Part shown: positions 9,132 to 17,914 of the stretch, piece by piece
Layout: every line of letters begins with the position of its first letter
Numbering within the stretch: the first letter of the stretch is position 1
Assembly (NCBI RefSeq): GCF_900114135.1
Contig: NZ_FORY01000006.1
Span: 62,001-126,000 of the forward strand
Length of the DNA: 64,000 nt
Source: Celeribacter halophilus
Lineage (GTDB): Bacteria; Pseudomonadota; Alphaproteobacteria; Rhodobacterales; Rhodobacteraceae
Reading direction: 5' to 3'
The notes under the pieces: model-generated
What the model was told of the DNA's origin: nothing
What the model saw: the letters and a program-made list of their open reading frames with translations, nothing else
The model's database searches: none
Position numbers and translations under genes: made by a program

Positions 9132-10217
9132 ATGACCATCGCCGACACCCGCCCGTTCGCACAGCCCCGCCCGGTTGCCGGAGACCGCCGCGCCAAAGCC
9201 CGTGCCTTGCGCATGGCGCTGATCATCGTGCTGGGGCTGACCATGCTCATGGGGCTCGGCTGGGGGGCTGCAGGTGAAACCGATGTCATCGGCGCACTGC
9301 TTGCCAAGTTCGGCATTGGCGAGGTCAGCCGCGTGGATATGACTGTGGTCTGGGACATCCGTATGCCGCGCGTGCTCACAGGCGCATTGGTCGGCGCGGC
9401 GCTCGCCGTGGCGGGCGCGGTGATGCAGGGGCTGTTCCGCAATCCTCTAGCCGATCCGGGCCTTGTCGGCGTCTCGGCTGGCGCGGGATTCGGAGCCGTG
9501 GCCGCCATCGTTCTGGGCGGGCTTTTGCCGCTGGCGCTGCAAAACCTCGTGGGGGCCTATCTCATCCCTCTGGCGGCCTTCTCTGGCGGTTGGGTTTCCA
9601 CAATTGTGCTCTACAAAATCGCCACGCGCGGCGGGCGCACCTCTGTTGCAACCATGCTTCTGGCAGGGATTGCGCTGGGGGCGCTCACCGGCGCACTCAC
9701 CGGTTTCATCGTCTACAAAGCCACGGACGACCAGCTGCGCGACCTGACCTTCTGGGGCATGGGATCGGTAGCCGGTGCGACTTGGGCAAAGCTTCTGACC
9801 GCAGGGCCGATCATCGCGCTGGCCCTTGTCACGGCCCCCTTTCTGGCGCGCTCACTTGATGCTCTGGCGCTTGGCGAGGCGGTCGCCTCCCACATGGGGA
9901 TCGACACGCAAAAGATGAAGCGCATCGCGATCCTGTCTGTCGCGGGCTCTGTCGGCGCATCAGTCGCCATCACCGGCGGGATCGGATTTATCGGCATCGT
10001 GGTGCCGCATCTTTTGCGGCTGATCCAAGGCCCCGAACATCGCAACCTCTTGCCCAACGCGGCCCTTCTGGGCGCAATCATGCTGTTGCTCGCGGATATG
10101 GTCAGCCGTCTGGCCGTGGCCCCGGCCGAACTGCCCATCGGCATCGTCACCGCCTGTCTGGGCGGGCCGTTCTTCCTCTGGATCCTGCTGAAAAACCGCG
10201 CCTTGCTGGAGAACTGA
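9132..10217 (+). CDS. hmuU: heme ABC transporter permease
   Basis: A 361-residue inner membrane permease of the FecCD family with about ten hydrophobic segments. Family landmarks are 'RMPRVLTGALVGAALAVAGA' near residue 75, the 'NPLADPGLVGVSAGAGFGA' segment, and 'GGIGFIGIVVPHLLR', the cytoplasmic loop that contacts the ATPase. It begins three bases after hmuT and ends one base before hmuV. Confidence 0.94.
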   Translation: MTIADTRPFAQPRPVAGDRRAKARALRMALIIVLGLTMLMGLGWGAAGETDVIGALLAKFGIGEVSRVDMTVVWDIRMPRVLTGALVGAALAVAGAVMQGLFRNPLADPGLVGVSAGAGFGAVAAIVLGGLLPLALQNLVGAYLIPLAAFSGGWVSTIVLYKIATRGGRTSVATMLLAGIALGALTGALTGFIVYKATDDQLRDLTFWGMGSVAGATWAKLLTAGPIIALALVTAPFLARSLDALALGEAVASHMGIDTQKMKRIAILSVAGSVGASVAITGGIGFIGIVVPHLLRLIQGPEHRNLLPNAALLGAIMLLLADMVSRLAVAPAELPIGIVTACLGGPFFLWILLKNRALLEN

Positions 10218-10218
10218 T

Positions 10219-11022
10219 ATGCTTGTGGCCTCCGAGATCACCGTGCAATTCGGCACGCGCAAAGTGCTGGACCGCGTCAATTTCTCCGCCCGCGCAGGCG
10301 AAGTGACGGCCATTGTCGGCCCGAACGGGTCGGGCAAAACGACACTCTTGCGGGCCATGACCGGCGAACAGGATTTCACCGGAGATGTGAGTCTCGACGG
10401 TGTGCCGCTGCATCACCTCTCCGCGCTCGACCTCGCGCAACGCCGCGCGGTGCTTCCGCAGTCGGGCAATATCGCCTTTCCCTTCACCGTGCTGGAACTG
10501 GTGCGGCTGGGCCTGACCGCAGGGCTGTCCACAGGACGCGCGGACGGGCTGGACCACCTGCCCCAAGCCGCGCTCGCAAGGGTCGGGCTGGAGGGGTTCG
10601 AAGGCCGCATGGCGCAGGAACTCTCCGGCGGGGAACGGCAGAGGGTGCAACTGGCCCGTGTTCTGGTGCAAATCTGGGAACCTGTGCTGGACGGGCATCC
10701 GCGCTGGCTCATCCTCGACGAACCGGTGTCTGCGCTGGACATCGGGCATCAGCTCACTGTGATGGAGATCGCCCGCGACTATGCGCAGCGGGGCGGCGGG
10801 GTGATTGCCGTGATGCACGACCTGAACCTGACCGCCATGTTCGCGGATCGTGTGACCTTGTTGAGCGAGGGGCAGTTGCGCGCGGACGGCACGCCCGAAG
10901 AGGTGCTCACCGATGCCGCCCTCTCCGCCAGCTATGGCTGCACCGTGCGGACCAACACGGCCCCGCCCACCGGTGGCCCGTGGATTTTGCCGCAAGCCAG
11001 CGCCGCGCATCCCGACCTCTGA
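10219..11022 (+). CDS. hmuV: heme ABC transporter ATP-binding protein
   Basis: A 267-residue ABC ATPase. The Walker A motif 'GPNGSGKTT' is at residues 34-42, the signature 'LSGGERQRV' is near 136, and Walker B is 'WLILDEPVSALD'. It powers HmuU. It is the last gene of the operon. No TonB-dependent receptor, ExbD or TonB gene follows in this stretch. Confidence 0.94.
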   Translation: MLVASEITVQFGTRKVLDRVNFSARAGEVTAIVGPNGSGKTTLLRAMTGEQDFTGDVSLDGVPLHHLSALDLAQRRAVLPQSGNIAFPFTVLELVRLGLTAGLSTGRADGLDHLPQAALARVGLEGFEGRMAQELSGGERQRVQLARVLVQIWEPVLDGHPRWLILDEPVSALDIGHQLTVMEIARDYAQRGGGVIAVMHDLNLTAMFADRVTLLSEGQLRADGTPEEVLTDAALSASYGCTVRTNTAPPTGGPWILPQASAAHPDL

Positions 11023-11138
11023 GAGGCACACTCTCGCACATGGCGGCAAATGAAACGCTGCACGCCCTTCACGCTGAGGCCAAAAGACGGTAGAGGGGCT
11101 GCGCGTTTCCCTTTCATTGACACAGAGCATATCCGCCT

Positions 11139-12071
11139 ATGACCGTTTCAGCCCCCGAGTTCCTCGTCACACATTCGGGCGGATTTCACGCCGATGAAGT
11201 CCTCTCCACCGTCATTCTGAGCCGCCTTTTCCCGAAGGCCCAAGTCATCCGCAGCCGCAGCGCTGAGTGGATCACACCGCAGGCCGACCGCGTCATCTAT
11301 GATGTCGGCGGGGCCTATGATCCCGAAGTGCGGATTTTCGACCATCACCAACGTGGCGCGCCTCTGCGCGAGTCCGGCGAGCCTTACAGTTCCTTCGGGC
11401 TGATCTGGAAACATTTCGGGCTGGACTATCTGCGCAGCTTCGACATTCCCGAAGACCACCTCGCCATGGTCCACGGCTCTTTCGACGCGTCCTTTGTCCT
11501 GCCGGTCGATCTGGTCGACAATGGCGCGACAAGCCTCTCGGAAGCCGGTGTCTTTTCTTCCCTTGCCTTGCCCGGATTGATCGAAACCCTGAAACCCGTG
11601 TTCGACGACACAGGCGAAGACCGCGACACAAAAGCGTTCCACGGCGCGGTCGCCATAGCCCGCAGCTTTGTCGAAGCACGTGTCAACCGCAGCGCGGCCA
11701 AACTACGCGCCGAGGCGATGGTGATGGACGTCATCGAGAAAGCAGGAGACAGTGCGATCCTTGAACTGCCGATGGGTATGCCCTTCCGCCCCGCCGTCAC
11801 GAAAGCCCAAGCCGATCACCTGCTCTTCGTCATCACCCCGCGCGGTGGCGACTGGACCATTGGCGGCATCCGCAAATATGACGAAGGCTTCGAGCAGCGC
11901 GCCGACCTTCCGGCGGCATGGGCCGGTCTGAGCGGCGCGGAACTGGAGGTCGCTTCGGGCGTCAAAGGTGCGAAATTCTGCCACAACGGGTTGTTCATTG
12001 CCGCAGCCAGCAGCCGCGAGGCGATTTTGAAAATGGCCGAACTGGCGGTTGAAAACGCCTTGAAGGACTAA
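11139..12071 (+). CDS. MYG1 family protein (UPF0160)
   Basis: A 310-residue protein of the MYG1 family, related to DHH-type metal-dependent phosphoesterases and exonucleases. Metal-binding motifs are visible: 'THSGGFHADE' (residues 11-20), 'IYDVGG' and 'FDHHQRG'. The eukaryotic member is a 3'-5' RNA exonuclease, while the bacterial role is not established. It is transcribed like hmuSTUV but starts 116 bases later, so it is probably an independent unit. Confidence 0.88.
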   Translation: MTVSAPEFLVTHSGGFHADEVLSTVILSRLFPKAQVIRSRSAEWITPQADRVIYDVGGAYDPEVRIFDHHQRGAPLRESGEPYSSFGLIWKHFGLDYLRSFDIPEDHLAMVHGSFDASFVLPVDLVDNGATSLSEAGVFSSLALPGLIETLKPVFDDTGEDRDTKAFHGAVAIARSFVEARVNRSAAKLRAEAMVMDVIEKAGDSAILELPMGMPFRPAVTKAQADHLLFVITPRGGDWTIGGIRKYDEGFEQRADLPAAWAGLSGAELEVASGVKGAKFCHNGLFIAAASSREAILKMAELAVENALKD

Positions 12072-12124
12072 GCTGTTCAGAGACTCAAGGATCAACATGC
12101 CGATGTGATCGCATCCGGTCCGAT

Positions 12125-12152
12125 GGCCACCTTGCCCAATGGCGAGGTGGCC
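12125..12152. terminator. hairpin between convergent MYG1 and phnM
   Basis: Twelve-base arms GGCCACCTTGCC/GGCGAGGTGGCC with one mismatch close on a four-base loop. It sits between two convergent genes, as a two-way terminator would, but has no T tract. Confidence 0.35.
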
Positions 12153-12175
12153 TGAATATACAGAAACTTTAAGCC

Positions 12176-13321
12176 TCAGCCCACCTGACGCCCGTGAGAC
12201 CAGACACCGCGCACCACCGGCGTGCCTTCGATGCGGGCGATCCGCACCAGATCGGCATGAAGCTCCGGTGCGATCCGGCCACGGTCAGACAGCCCCACCG
12301 CCTTCGCCGGATTGGCGCTCACCGTGGCAATCGCGCGGGGCAGATCATCCCACAAATCCGCCAGCAGAATCGCCGATGACATCAGCGCCGACGGCACATA
12401 ATCCGAAGACACAATGTCCAAAAGCCCGCGTTCAGCCAGATCATGCGCCGCGACATTGCCGGAGTGCGAGCCGCCGCGAATTAGGTTCGGGGCCCCCATC
12501 ATGGCCGCAATGCCGTGCAGCTTACAGGCCTGCGCCGCCTCAACGGTCGTCGGGAACTCCGCCACACGCACCCCGTGCCGGCGCGATACTTCGACATGCT
12601 CGGCGGTGGTGTCGTCATGGGAGGCCAGAACCGCACCCAAACGCTTTGCCTCCGCCACGGCGACGGCTTCGTGACGTGCGCCAAATGTGTCGCGCAACTC
12701 GTAGAGGTGGTTCACATGGTCGTCGAACTCGGCATCTGTCATGCCACGTTTCTTCTGCACATAGTCCTTGAGCTTGGACAGGTCACGGAACTGCCGCTGG
12801 CCCGGCGTGTGATCCATGAGCGACACCAGCCCCACACGATCCTCCGGCCCGAACTCGGCCAATTCCTCTTCCAGCGTTTCCGAACACACCTCGGCCCGCA
12901 GATGCAGAAAATGGCTGATTTTCAAAGCGCCAAGATCGCGCAGATGCATCAACTCGTGCGACAGGCTGCGGGCATATTTGTGATAGCCTGCATCGCCTTT
13001 CTGGCGGTGGATGGACCCCGCACGCATGGCGTCGAACACGGTGGTGATGCCCACAGAGGCCAGTTCCGCATCATGGGCAAGAATCGCGGCTTGATGCGGC
13101 CAGTCCACCTTCGGGCGCGGCTCGATGTGGCGTTCGAGATTGTCCGTGTGCAACTCGATGAGGCCGGGGATCACCAGATCGCCCTCCACATCCACCGCAC
13201 CGGCCACCGCCGTGCCGCCCGTGCTCACATCCTTGATGATGCCGCCTTCCACGCGCAGCGTTCCAGTCAGCACCTCCGTCTCCAGAACGATCCGGGCATT
13301 GGTCAGTGTAAAATCTGTCAT
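12176..13321 (-). CDS. phnM: alpha-D-ribose 1-methylphosphonate 5-triphosphate diphosphatase
   Basis: A 381-residue amidohydrolase that removes pyrophosphate from ribosyl phosphonate triphosphate, giving the C-P lyase substrate. Motifs resemble the E. coli enzyme closely: 'ELHTDNLERH' (metal site), 'SLMDHTPGQRQF', 'LASHDDTT', 'GAPNLIRGGSHSGN' and 'SSDYVPSALM'. The ATG at 13321 gives the family N-terminus. An upstream extension of 27 residues is not conserved. It diverges from the DUF1045 gene and lies outside the phnG-N operon. A second, more distant PhnM-like gene is at 21028. Confidence 0.93.
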   Translation of the reverse strand: MTDFTLTNARIVLETEVLTGTLRVEGGIIKDVSTGGTAVAGAVDVEGDLVIPGLIELHTDNLERHIEPRPKVDWPHQAAILAHDAELASVGITTVFDAMRAGSIHRQKGDAGYHKYARSLSHELMHLRDLGALKISHFLHLRAEVCSETLEEELAEFGPEDRVGLVSLMDHTPGQRQFRDLSKLKDYVQKKRGMTDAEFDDHVNHLYELRDTFGARHEAVAVAEAKRLGAVLASHDDTTAEHVEVSRRHGVRVAEFPTTVEAAQACKLHGIAAMMGAPNLIRGGSHSGNVAAHDLAERGLLDIVSSDYVPSALMSSAILLADLWDDLPRAIATVSANPAKAVGLSDRGRIAPELHADLVRIARIEGTPVVRGVWSHGRQVG

Positions 13322-13400
13322 CGTCTTGTCCTTGTCAGAAGGCCCGCTCTGCCCGAGAATTGTCACACGCATGTGACACAGGAGCGCTAAGAGCAGCAGC

Positions 13401-14084
13401 ATGGAAGAATTTAAAAGATATGCGGTCTATTACGCCCCGCCGCCGGGAGAATTCGGCACGTTTTGCGCGCAATGGCTGGGCTGGGACGCCGCCGCAGGTG
13501 TTGAACGGACGCATCCCGACATTGACGGTCTGCCCCGCCCTGTGCGCGACATCACCGCCACGCCACGCAAATACGGGTTTCACGGCACGTTGAAGCCGCC
13601 GTTTCGCCTGACCGGCACCCGCGCGGCTCTGGAGGCCGATCTGGAAACATTCGCCGCCCGCCATGCCCCTGTCACCCTCGACGGGCTGACGCTGACACGG
13701 ATCGGCAGCTTTCTGGCGCTCACGCCCACGGGCAATCTCGCGGCGCTGGAGTCCCTTGCCGGAGAGATCGTCACCGCGCTCGACCCACATCGCGCACCAC
13801 TCACAGACGCCGATATGGCGCGACGCCGCGCAGCGGGGCTGACAGAGCGGCAGGACGCGCTGTTGCGGCAATGGGGCTACCCCTATGTGATGGAGGAATT
13901 CCGTTTCCACCTCACGCTCACTGGCAAGCTCGCAGAGACCGAAGCCGAAGCGGTCAAAGCCGCGCTCAACCCCGTTCTCACGCCGCTCTTGCCCGTGCCT
14001 TTCGACATCCGCGAATTGTGCCTTTTTGGCGAGGCCGAAGACGGGCGGTTCCACCTGTTGCACCGCTACACCCTCTCCGGCTGA
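13401..14084 (+). CDS. DUF1045 phosphonate metabolism protein, 2H-phosphoesterase-like
   Basis: A 227-residue protein of the DUF1045 family, known from phosphonate operons. Two H-x-T motifs, 'HGTLKPPF' (His61, Thr63) and 'FHLTLTG' (His170, Thr172), match the 2H phosphodiesterase superfamily, whose members open cyclic phosphates. Since no phnP is present, it could hydrolyse the ribose 1,2-cyclic phosphate made by C-P lyase. That role is an inference. It diverges from phnM, and its 3' end overlaps that of phnN by 19 bases on the opposite strand. Confidence 0.85.
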   Translation: MEEFKRYAVYYAPPPGEFGTFCAQWLGWDAAAGVERTHPDIDGLPRPVRDITATPRKYGFHGTLKPPFRLTGTRAALEADLETFAARHAPVTLDGLTLTRIGSFLALTPTGNLAALESLAGEIVTALDPHRAPLTDADMARRRAAGLTERQDALLRQWGYPYVMEEFRFHLTLTGKLAETEAEAVKAALNPVLTPLLPVPFDIRELCLFGEAEDGRFHLLHRYTLSG

Positions 14085-14608
14085 AGCGCGGCGAGAAAGG
14101 CCCCCACCGCCGCCTCCAATGCCCCGTCATTTTCCACACGCCGCACGGGCAAGCCCGGCGCGATGTCATATTCGGCCCGCGCCAGTCGCTTTTCGATTTC
14201 CTCGCGGCTCTCCCGCCCCCGCGCCGCAAGCCGTGTTGCCAGCACCTCCGGCGAGGCGGCAATCAGGATCACACCCATGTTCGGATAAAGCGCATAGGCT
14301 TCCGGCAGGATCGCGCGCGAGCCGTTGAACAACACATCGCGCCCTTCGTTCAGCGCGGTCTCGATCGAGATGGGCACACCATATTTGAGACCATGCGCTT
14401 CCCAGTGCAGCGCAAACTCTCCGGCCTCCAGACGCCGGTCGAACTCTTCGACCGTGACGCCCTCGAACTCTTCACCACCGGCTTCGGTCGGACGGGTGAT
14501 AACCCGTCTCGCCACCGCAATATCCCGCCGCCGCTCTATCGCCGCTTCGATCAACGTATCTTTGCCGGCGCCCGAAGGCCCGACCACCGCATAAAGACGC
14601 CCCACCAT
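14066..14608 (-). CDS. phnN: ribose 1,5-bisphosphate phosphokinase
   Basis: A 180-residue guanylate-kinase-like P-loop enzyme that makes PRPP from ribose 1,5-bisphosphate, the last step of phosphonate breakdown. The P-loop 'GPSGAGKDT' is at residues 10-18, followed by 'RRVITRPTEAGGEEFEG', typical of PhnN. It starts three bases after phnL and is the last gene of the phnG-to-phnN operon. Confidence 0.93.
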   Translation of the reverse strand: MVGRLYAVVGPSGAGKDTLIEAAIERRRDIAVARRVITRPTEAGGEEFEGVTVEEFDRRLEAGEFALHWEAHGLKYGVPISIETALNEGRDVLFNGSRAILPEAYALYPNMGVILIAASPEVLATRLAARGRESREEIEKRLARAEYDIAPGLPVRRVENDGALEAAVGAFLAALQPERV

Positions 14609-14611
14609 CGC

Positions 14612-15295
14612 TCAAGCCACCTTGGCCGGTGTGAAGGCAGAGACGTTGATCTCCCGATCCGCCACGCGGTCGCGGGCGGGGGCATCGTGGAAAATCCCGA
14701 TGATCGCCGCGCCGCGCGTCTTGGCCTCTTCGATCAGGCTCAACACCGTTTCGCGGTTGGTGGCGTCCAATGAAGCGGTCGGCTCGTCCAGAAGCATCGC
14801 CGGATAGTCATGAGCAAAACCGCGGGCAATGTTGACGCGCTGCTGTTCTCCGCCGGAGAATGTCGTGGGCGACAGGCCCCAGAGCGTTTCGGGGATGTTG
14901 AGACGACTTAACAGATCGCGGGCGCGCGCAAAGGCCACGTCTTTCGCCACACCGACGCTCAAAAGCGGTTCGGCGACGACCTCCAATGTCGGCACGCGCG
15001 GCACAACCCGCAAAAATTGCGAGACATAGCCCAAGGTGGCCCGCCGCAAGGCGATGATCTCACGCGGTTCGGCATTAGCCACATCCGTGTCCCCGGTCCA
15101 GATGTGACCGGATGCCGAGAGATAATTGCCATAGATCATCCGCATCAGCGTCGATTTGCCCGCGCCGGAATTGCCCGTGAGCGCCACACATTCTCCGGCA
15201 CCGACCTCGAATGTGGCCCCGTCCATGACCGGAATGACTGCCGCGCCCTGATTGTGCAGCGTGAAGGATTTGGAAACGTTGTCGATCTTGATCAT
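14612..15295 (-). CDS. phnL: phosphonate C-P lyase system protein PhnL
   Basis: A 227-residue ABC-type ATPase that associates with the C-P lyase core complex rather than with a permease. Walker A is 'GNSGAGKST', the signature is 'FSGGEQQRVNIARGF' and Walker B is 'AMLLDEPTASLD'. The ATG at 15295 gives the usual family start 'IKIDNVSKSF'. A weaker upstream start would add 15 residues running into corA. It follows corA by four bases. Confidence 0.93.
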   Translation of the reverse strand: MIKIDNVSKSFTLHNQGAAVIPVMDGATFEVGAGECVALTGNSGAGKSTLMRMIYGNYLSASGHIWTGDTDVANAEPREIIALRRATLGYVSQFLRVVPRVPTLEVVAEPLLSVGVAKDVAFARARDLLSRLNIPETLWGLSPTTFSGGEQQRVNIARGFAHDYPAMLLDEPTASLDATNRETVLSLIEEAKTRGAAIIGIFHDAPARDRVADREINVSAFTPAKVA

Positions 15296-15299
15296 CGGA

Positions 15300-16265
15300 T
15301 TACAGCCATTTTTTCCATTTCGAGAGAAGATAAGTGCCAAGCGCCGAACCGATCATCAGGACGGTCGCAATCAGATAGCCATAGGGGTGGTCGAGCCCCG
15401 GAATGAACGGAAAGTTCATGCCATAGACCGAAGCCACCAGCGTCGGCGGCAGGAACAGAACCGCCACGACCGAGAGGATACGGCTCGCCACACTTTGTTC
15501 GAGATTGATGAGGCCGAGCGTCACATCGGTCAGTTGCGCGATCCGGCTGGACAGGAAATCGCCATGCACCGCAAGCGCCTGACAATCCTTGACCTGCGCC
15601 TTGAGAACCTCGCGCAGCCCCTTTTCCTTGTCGCTCTCAAGTCCGAGACCGAAACTCGACAGCGCCCGCTCAACAGTCAGAAGCGCGTGGCGATACTTGG
15701 CCACCTGTTCGCTTTGCCGCCCCAGCGCACGCAAGGTATCGGCCAGTTCGTCGCCACGCGGTTCGGGATCGCGAAAAGCGACATGTGATTGCTGGTCCAG
15801 CGCCTCGCCCACCCCTTCCAGAAGGTCGGCAATGCGGGCGACGATTTCCTCGATGAGACCCAAGAACACCCGCCTGCGTCCCGAATAGCCCGCGCTCGAC
15901 TGTCCGGCATGGGCGGCAAAGGTCTCGAACGGGCGCGGCGTGTGGTAGCGCACGGTGAACAGGCGCTCCGGCGTGATCAGAAAGGCGACGGGGCCGAACG
16001 TCGGCTCTTTGTGCTTGTCCAATCCCGGCAAGACGATGGTCAGAACCTCGGTATTGCCGTCGCGGTAAAGCCGGTTCGAGACTTCGATCTCCTGCATGTC
16101 CGCAAGCGTCGGCACGGAAATACCAAGCGCCTCGACCGCCGCGACCTGCGCCGGTTGCGGGCTGAGCAGATCGACCCACAACGCGGCTCTGAGTTCATCA
16201 CTCGGATCACCGCCGCCGGGCACGCGCTCAAGACCGGTTTCGCTGGGACGATAGGCGAAAATCAT
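15300..16265 (-). CDS. CorA family magnesium/divalent cation transporter
   Basis: A 321-residue CorA-type channel. A long cytoplasmic domain ends in two transmembrane helices (about 262-280 and 295-315) with the 'YGMNFPF' selectivity signature between them (GMN at about 282-284) and a basic C-terminus 'SKWKKWL'. It is embedded in the phosphonate operon, three bases after phnK and four before phnL, so it is co-expressed with C-P lyase. Supplying Mg2+ to the ATP-dependent steps, or exporting a metal with the released phosphate, are both possible. Neither is shown by the sequence. Confidence 0.92.
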   Translation of the reverse strand: MIFAYRPSETGLERVPGGGDPSDELRAALWVDLLSPQPAQVAAVEALGISVPTLADMQEIEVSNRLYRDGNTEVLTIVLPGLDKHKEPTFGPVAFLITPERLFTVRYHTPRPFETFAAHAGQSSAGYSGRRRVFLGLIEEIVARIADLLEGVGEALDQQSHVAFRDPEPRGDELADTLRALGRQSEQVAKYRHALLTVERALSSFGLGLESDKEKGLREVLKAQVKDCQALAVHGDFLSSRIAQLTDVTLGLINLEQSVASRILSVVAVLFLPPTLVASVYGMNFPFIPGLDHPYGYLIATVLMIGSALGTYLLSKWKKWL

Positions 16266-16268
16266 GTC

Positions 16269-17039
16269 TCAGACCTGCAAGACAGAAGAGACAAGAAGCT
16301 GGGTATAGGCATGTTGCGGGTCATCAAGCACCTGATCCGTGAGGCCTGTTTCGACAACATGGCCGGATTTCATTACCATCAGACGATCCGCCAAAAGCCG
16401 CACCACGGCAAGGTCATGGGTCACGATAATCGCGGACAGGCCCATTTCACGCACCAAACCACGCAAAAGATCGAGCAGACGCGCCTGCACCGAGACATCC
16501 AGCCCGCCGGTCGGCTCGTCCATAAAGACAAGCCGCGGCCCCGTGACGAGGTTGCGTGCGATTTGCAGCCGCTGCTGCATCCCGCCGGAAAAGGCCGAGG
16601 GCGGATCGTCCATCCTGTCCTCATCAATCTCGACACGACCAAGCCAGTCCACCGCCTGTTCGCGGATCTGCCCGTAATGCCGCGCGCCGACCGCCATGAG
16701 GCGTTCGCCCACATTGCCCCCCGCAGAGACCCCCATGCGCAGCCCGTCGCGGGCGTGCTGGTGGACAAAGGCCCAATCCGTGCGCGACAACATCCGGCGC
16801 TCCGGCTCGGACATGGTCAGCGTATCGACCATGCCGCGCGTGCGGGTGTCGAACAGAACCTGCCCGCCATCAGGCGGCAGATGTCCGGCCATGCAATTCA
16901 AAAGAGTCGACTTGCCGGAGCCGGATTCGCCCACGATCCCCATGACCTCGCCGGGGTAGAGATCAAAGGACACATCGGTGCACCCGATCCGCCCGCCATA
17001 GGTTTTGCGCACATCTTTGACAGAAAGAAGCGGGGTCAT
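16269..17039 (-). CDS. phnK: phosphonate C-P lyase system protein PhnK
   Basis: A 256-residue ABC-type ATPase related to oligopeptide transporter ATPases, known to bind the PhnGHIJ core. Walker A is 'GESGSGKST', the signature is 'FSGGMQQRLQIARNL' and Walker B is 'LVFMDEPTGGLD'. The ATG overlaps the phnJ stop by four bases. PhnK and PhnL together are needed for C-P bond cleavage in vivo. Confidence 0.95.
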   Translation of the reverse strand: MTPLLSVKDVRKTYGGRIGCTDVSFDLYPGEVMGIVGESGSGKSTLLNCMAGHLPPDGGQVLFDTRTRGMVDTLTMSEPERRMLSRTDWAFVHQHARDGLRMGVSAGGNVGERLMAVGARHYGQIREQAVDWLGRVEIDEDRMDDPPSAFSGGMQQRLQIARNLVTGPRLVFMDEPTGGLDVSVQARLLDLLRGLVREMGLSAIIVTHDLAVVRLLADRLMVMKSGHVVETGLTDQVLDDPQHAYTQLLVSSVLQV

Positions 17040-17914
17040 TGCGCGGCCTCCTCGGCAAGCGTTTCAGGGGGAGAGAGACGCCCGCGATGGCCCAAAGCCT
17101 GCCGCTCGGCGCAATAATCCGTGTCGGAACAGACAAACATCCGCCCGCCATCGTCATCGACGATCACCTCGTCCAGATAGGTATGTTCCGCCCCGCACAG
17201 ATCGCAAGGATGCTCGGCTTTCGACGGGTCGAACGGGTGGTCTTCGAAATCCAGCGAGACAACTTTGGTATAGGGCGGCACCGCATAGATGCGCTGTTCA
17301 CGCCCCGCACCAAAAAGCTGGATCGCCGCCATGTCCATCTTCGGATTGTCGAATTTCGGGATGGGCGACGGGTCCATCACATAGCGCCCCTCGACCTTCA
17401 CCGGATAGGCATATGAGGTGGCGATATGGCCGTGTTTGGCGATGTCCTCATAAAGTTTCACATGCATCAACCCGTATTCCTCAAGCGCATGCATCTTGCG
17501 CGTCTCGGTCTCGCGCGGCTCCAGAAAGCGCAGTGGCTCCGGGATCGGCACCTGATAGACAAGGATCTGCCCCTCCGCGAGCGGCTCCTCGGGGATGCGG
17601 TGGCGGGTCTGGATCACCGTGGCGGCGCGGGTTTTCTCCGTCACAGCAATGCCAGCGGTCTTCTCGAAAAACTTGCGGATCGACACGGCGTTCGTGGTGT
17701 CGTCGGCCCCTTGGTCAATGACCTTGAGCGTATCCTCCGGCATCAGGCAGGCGGCAGACACCTGTACGCCGCCGGTCCCCCACCCGTAGGGCATGGGCAT
17801 TTCACGCGAGGCAAACGGCACCTGATAGCCCGGCACGGCGATGCCTTTGAGGATCGCACGGCGGATCATCCGTTTGGTCTGTTCATCGAGATAGGCGAAA
17901 TTATAGTCGCTCAT
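17036..17914 (-). CDS. phnJ: alpha-D-ribose 1-methylphosphonate 5-phosphate C-P lyase
   Basis: The radical SAM enzyme that breaks the carbon-phosphorus bond. In this 292-residue protein the four conserved cysteines are Cys237, Cys240, Cys262 and Cys268. By alignment to E. coli, the first three hold the iron-sulfur cluster and the fourth is the thiyl radical site. The N-terminal 'PGYQVPFASREMPMPYGWG' (residues 28-46) contains the conserved glycine region. Nothing is missing. The start overlaps the phnI stop by four bases. Confidence 0.97.
   Translation of the reverse strand: MSDYNFAYLDEQTKRMIRRAILKGIAVPGYQVPFASREMPMPYGWGTGGVQVSAACLMPEDTLKVIDQGADDTTNAVSIRKFFEKTAGIAVTEKTRAATVIQTRHRIPEEPLAEGQILVYQVPIPEPLRFLEPRETETRKMHALEEYGLMHVKLYEDIAKHGHIATSYAYPVKVEGRYVMDPSPIPKFDNPKMDMAAIQLFGAGREQRIYAVPPYTKVVSLDFEDHPFDPSKAEHPCDLCGAEHTYLDEVIVDDDGGRMFVCSDTDYCAERQALGHRGRLSPPETLAEEAAQ

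Noticed and set aside
15789-17117. A 442-codon plus-strand frame
   Set aside because: It is antisense to corA and phnK, which are unambiguous. The translation is His/Arg-rich, as expected for a shadow frame.
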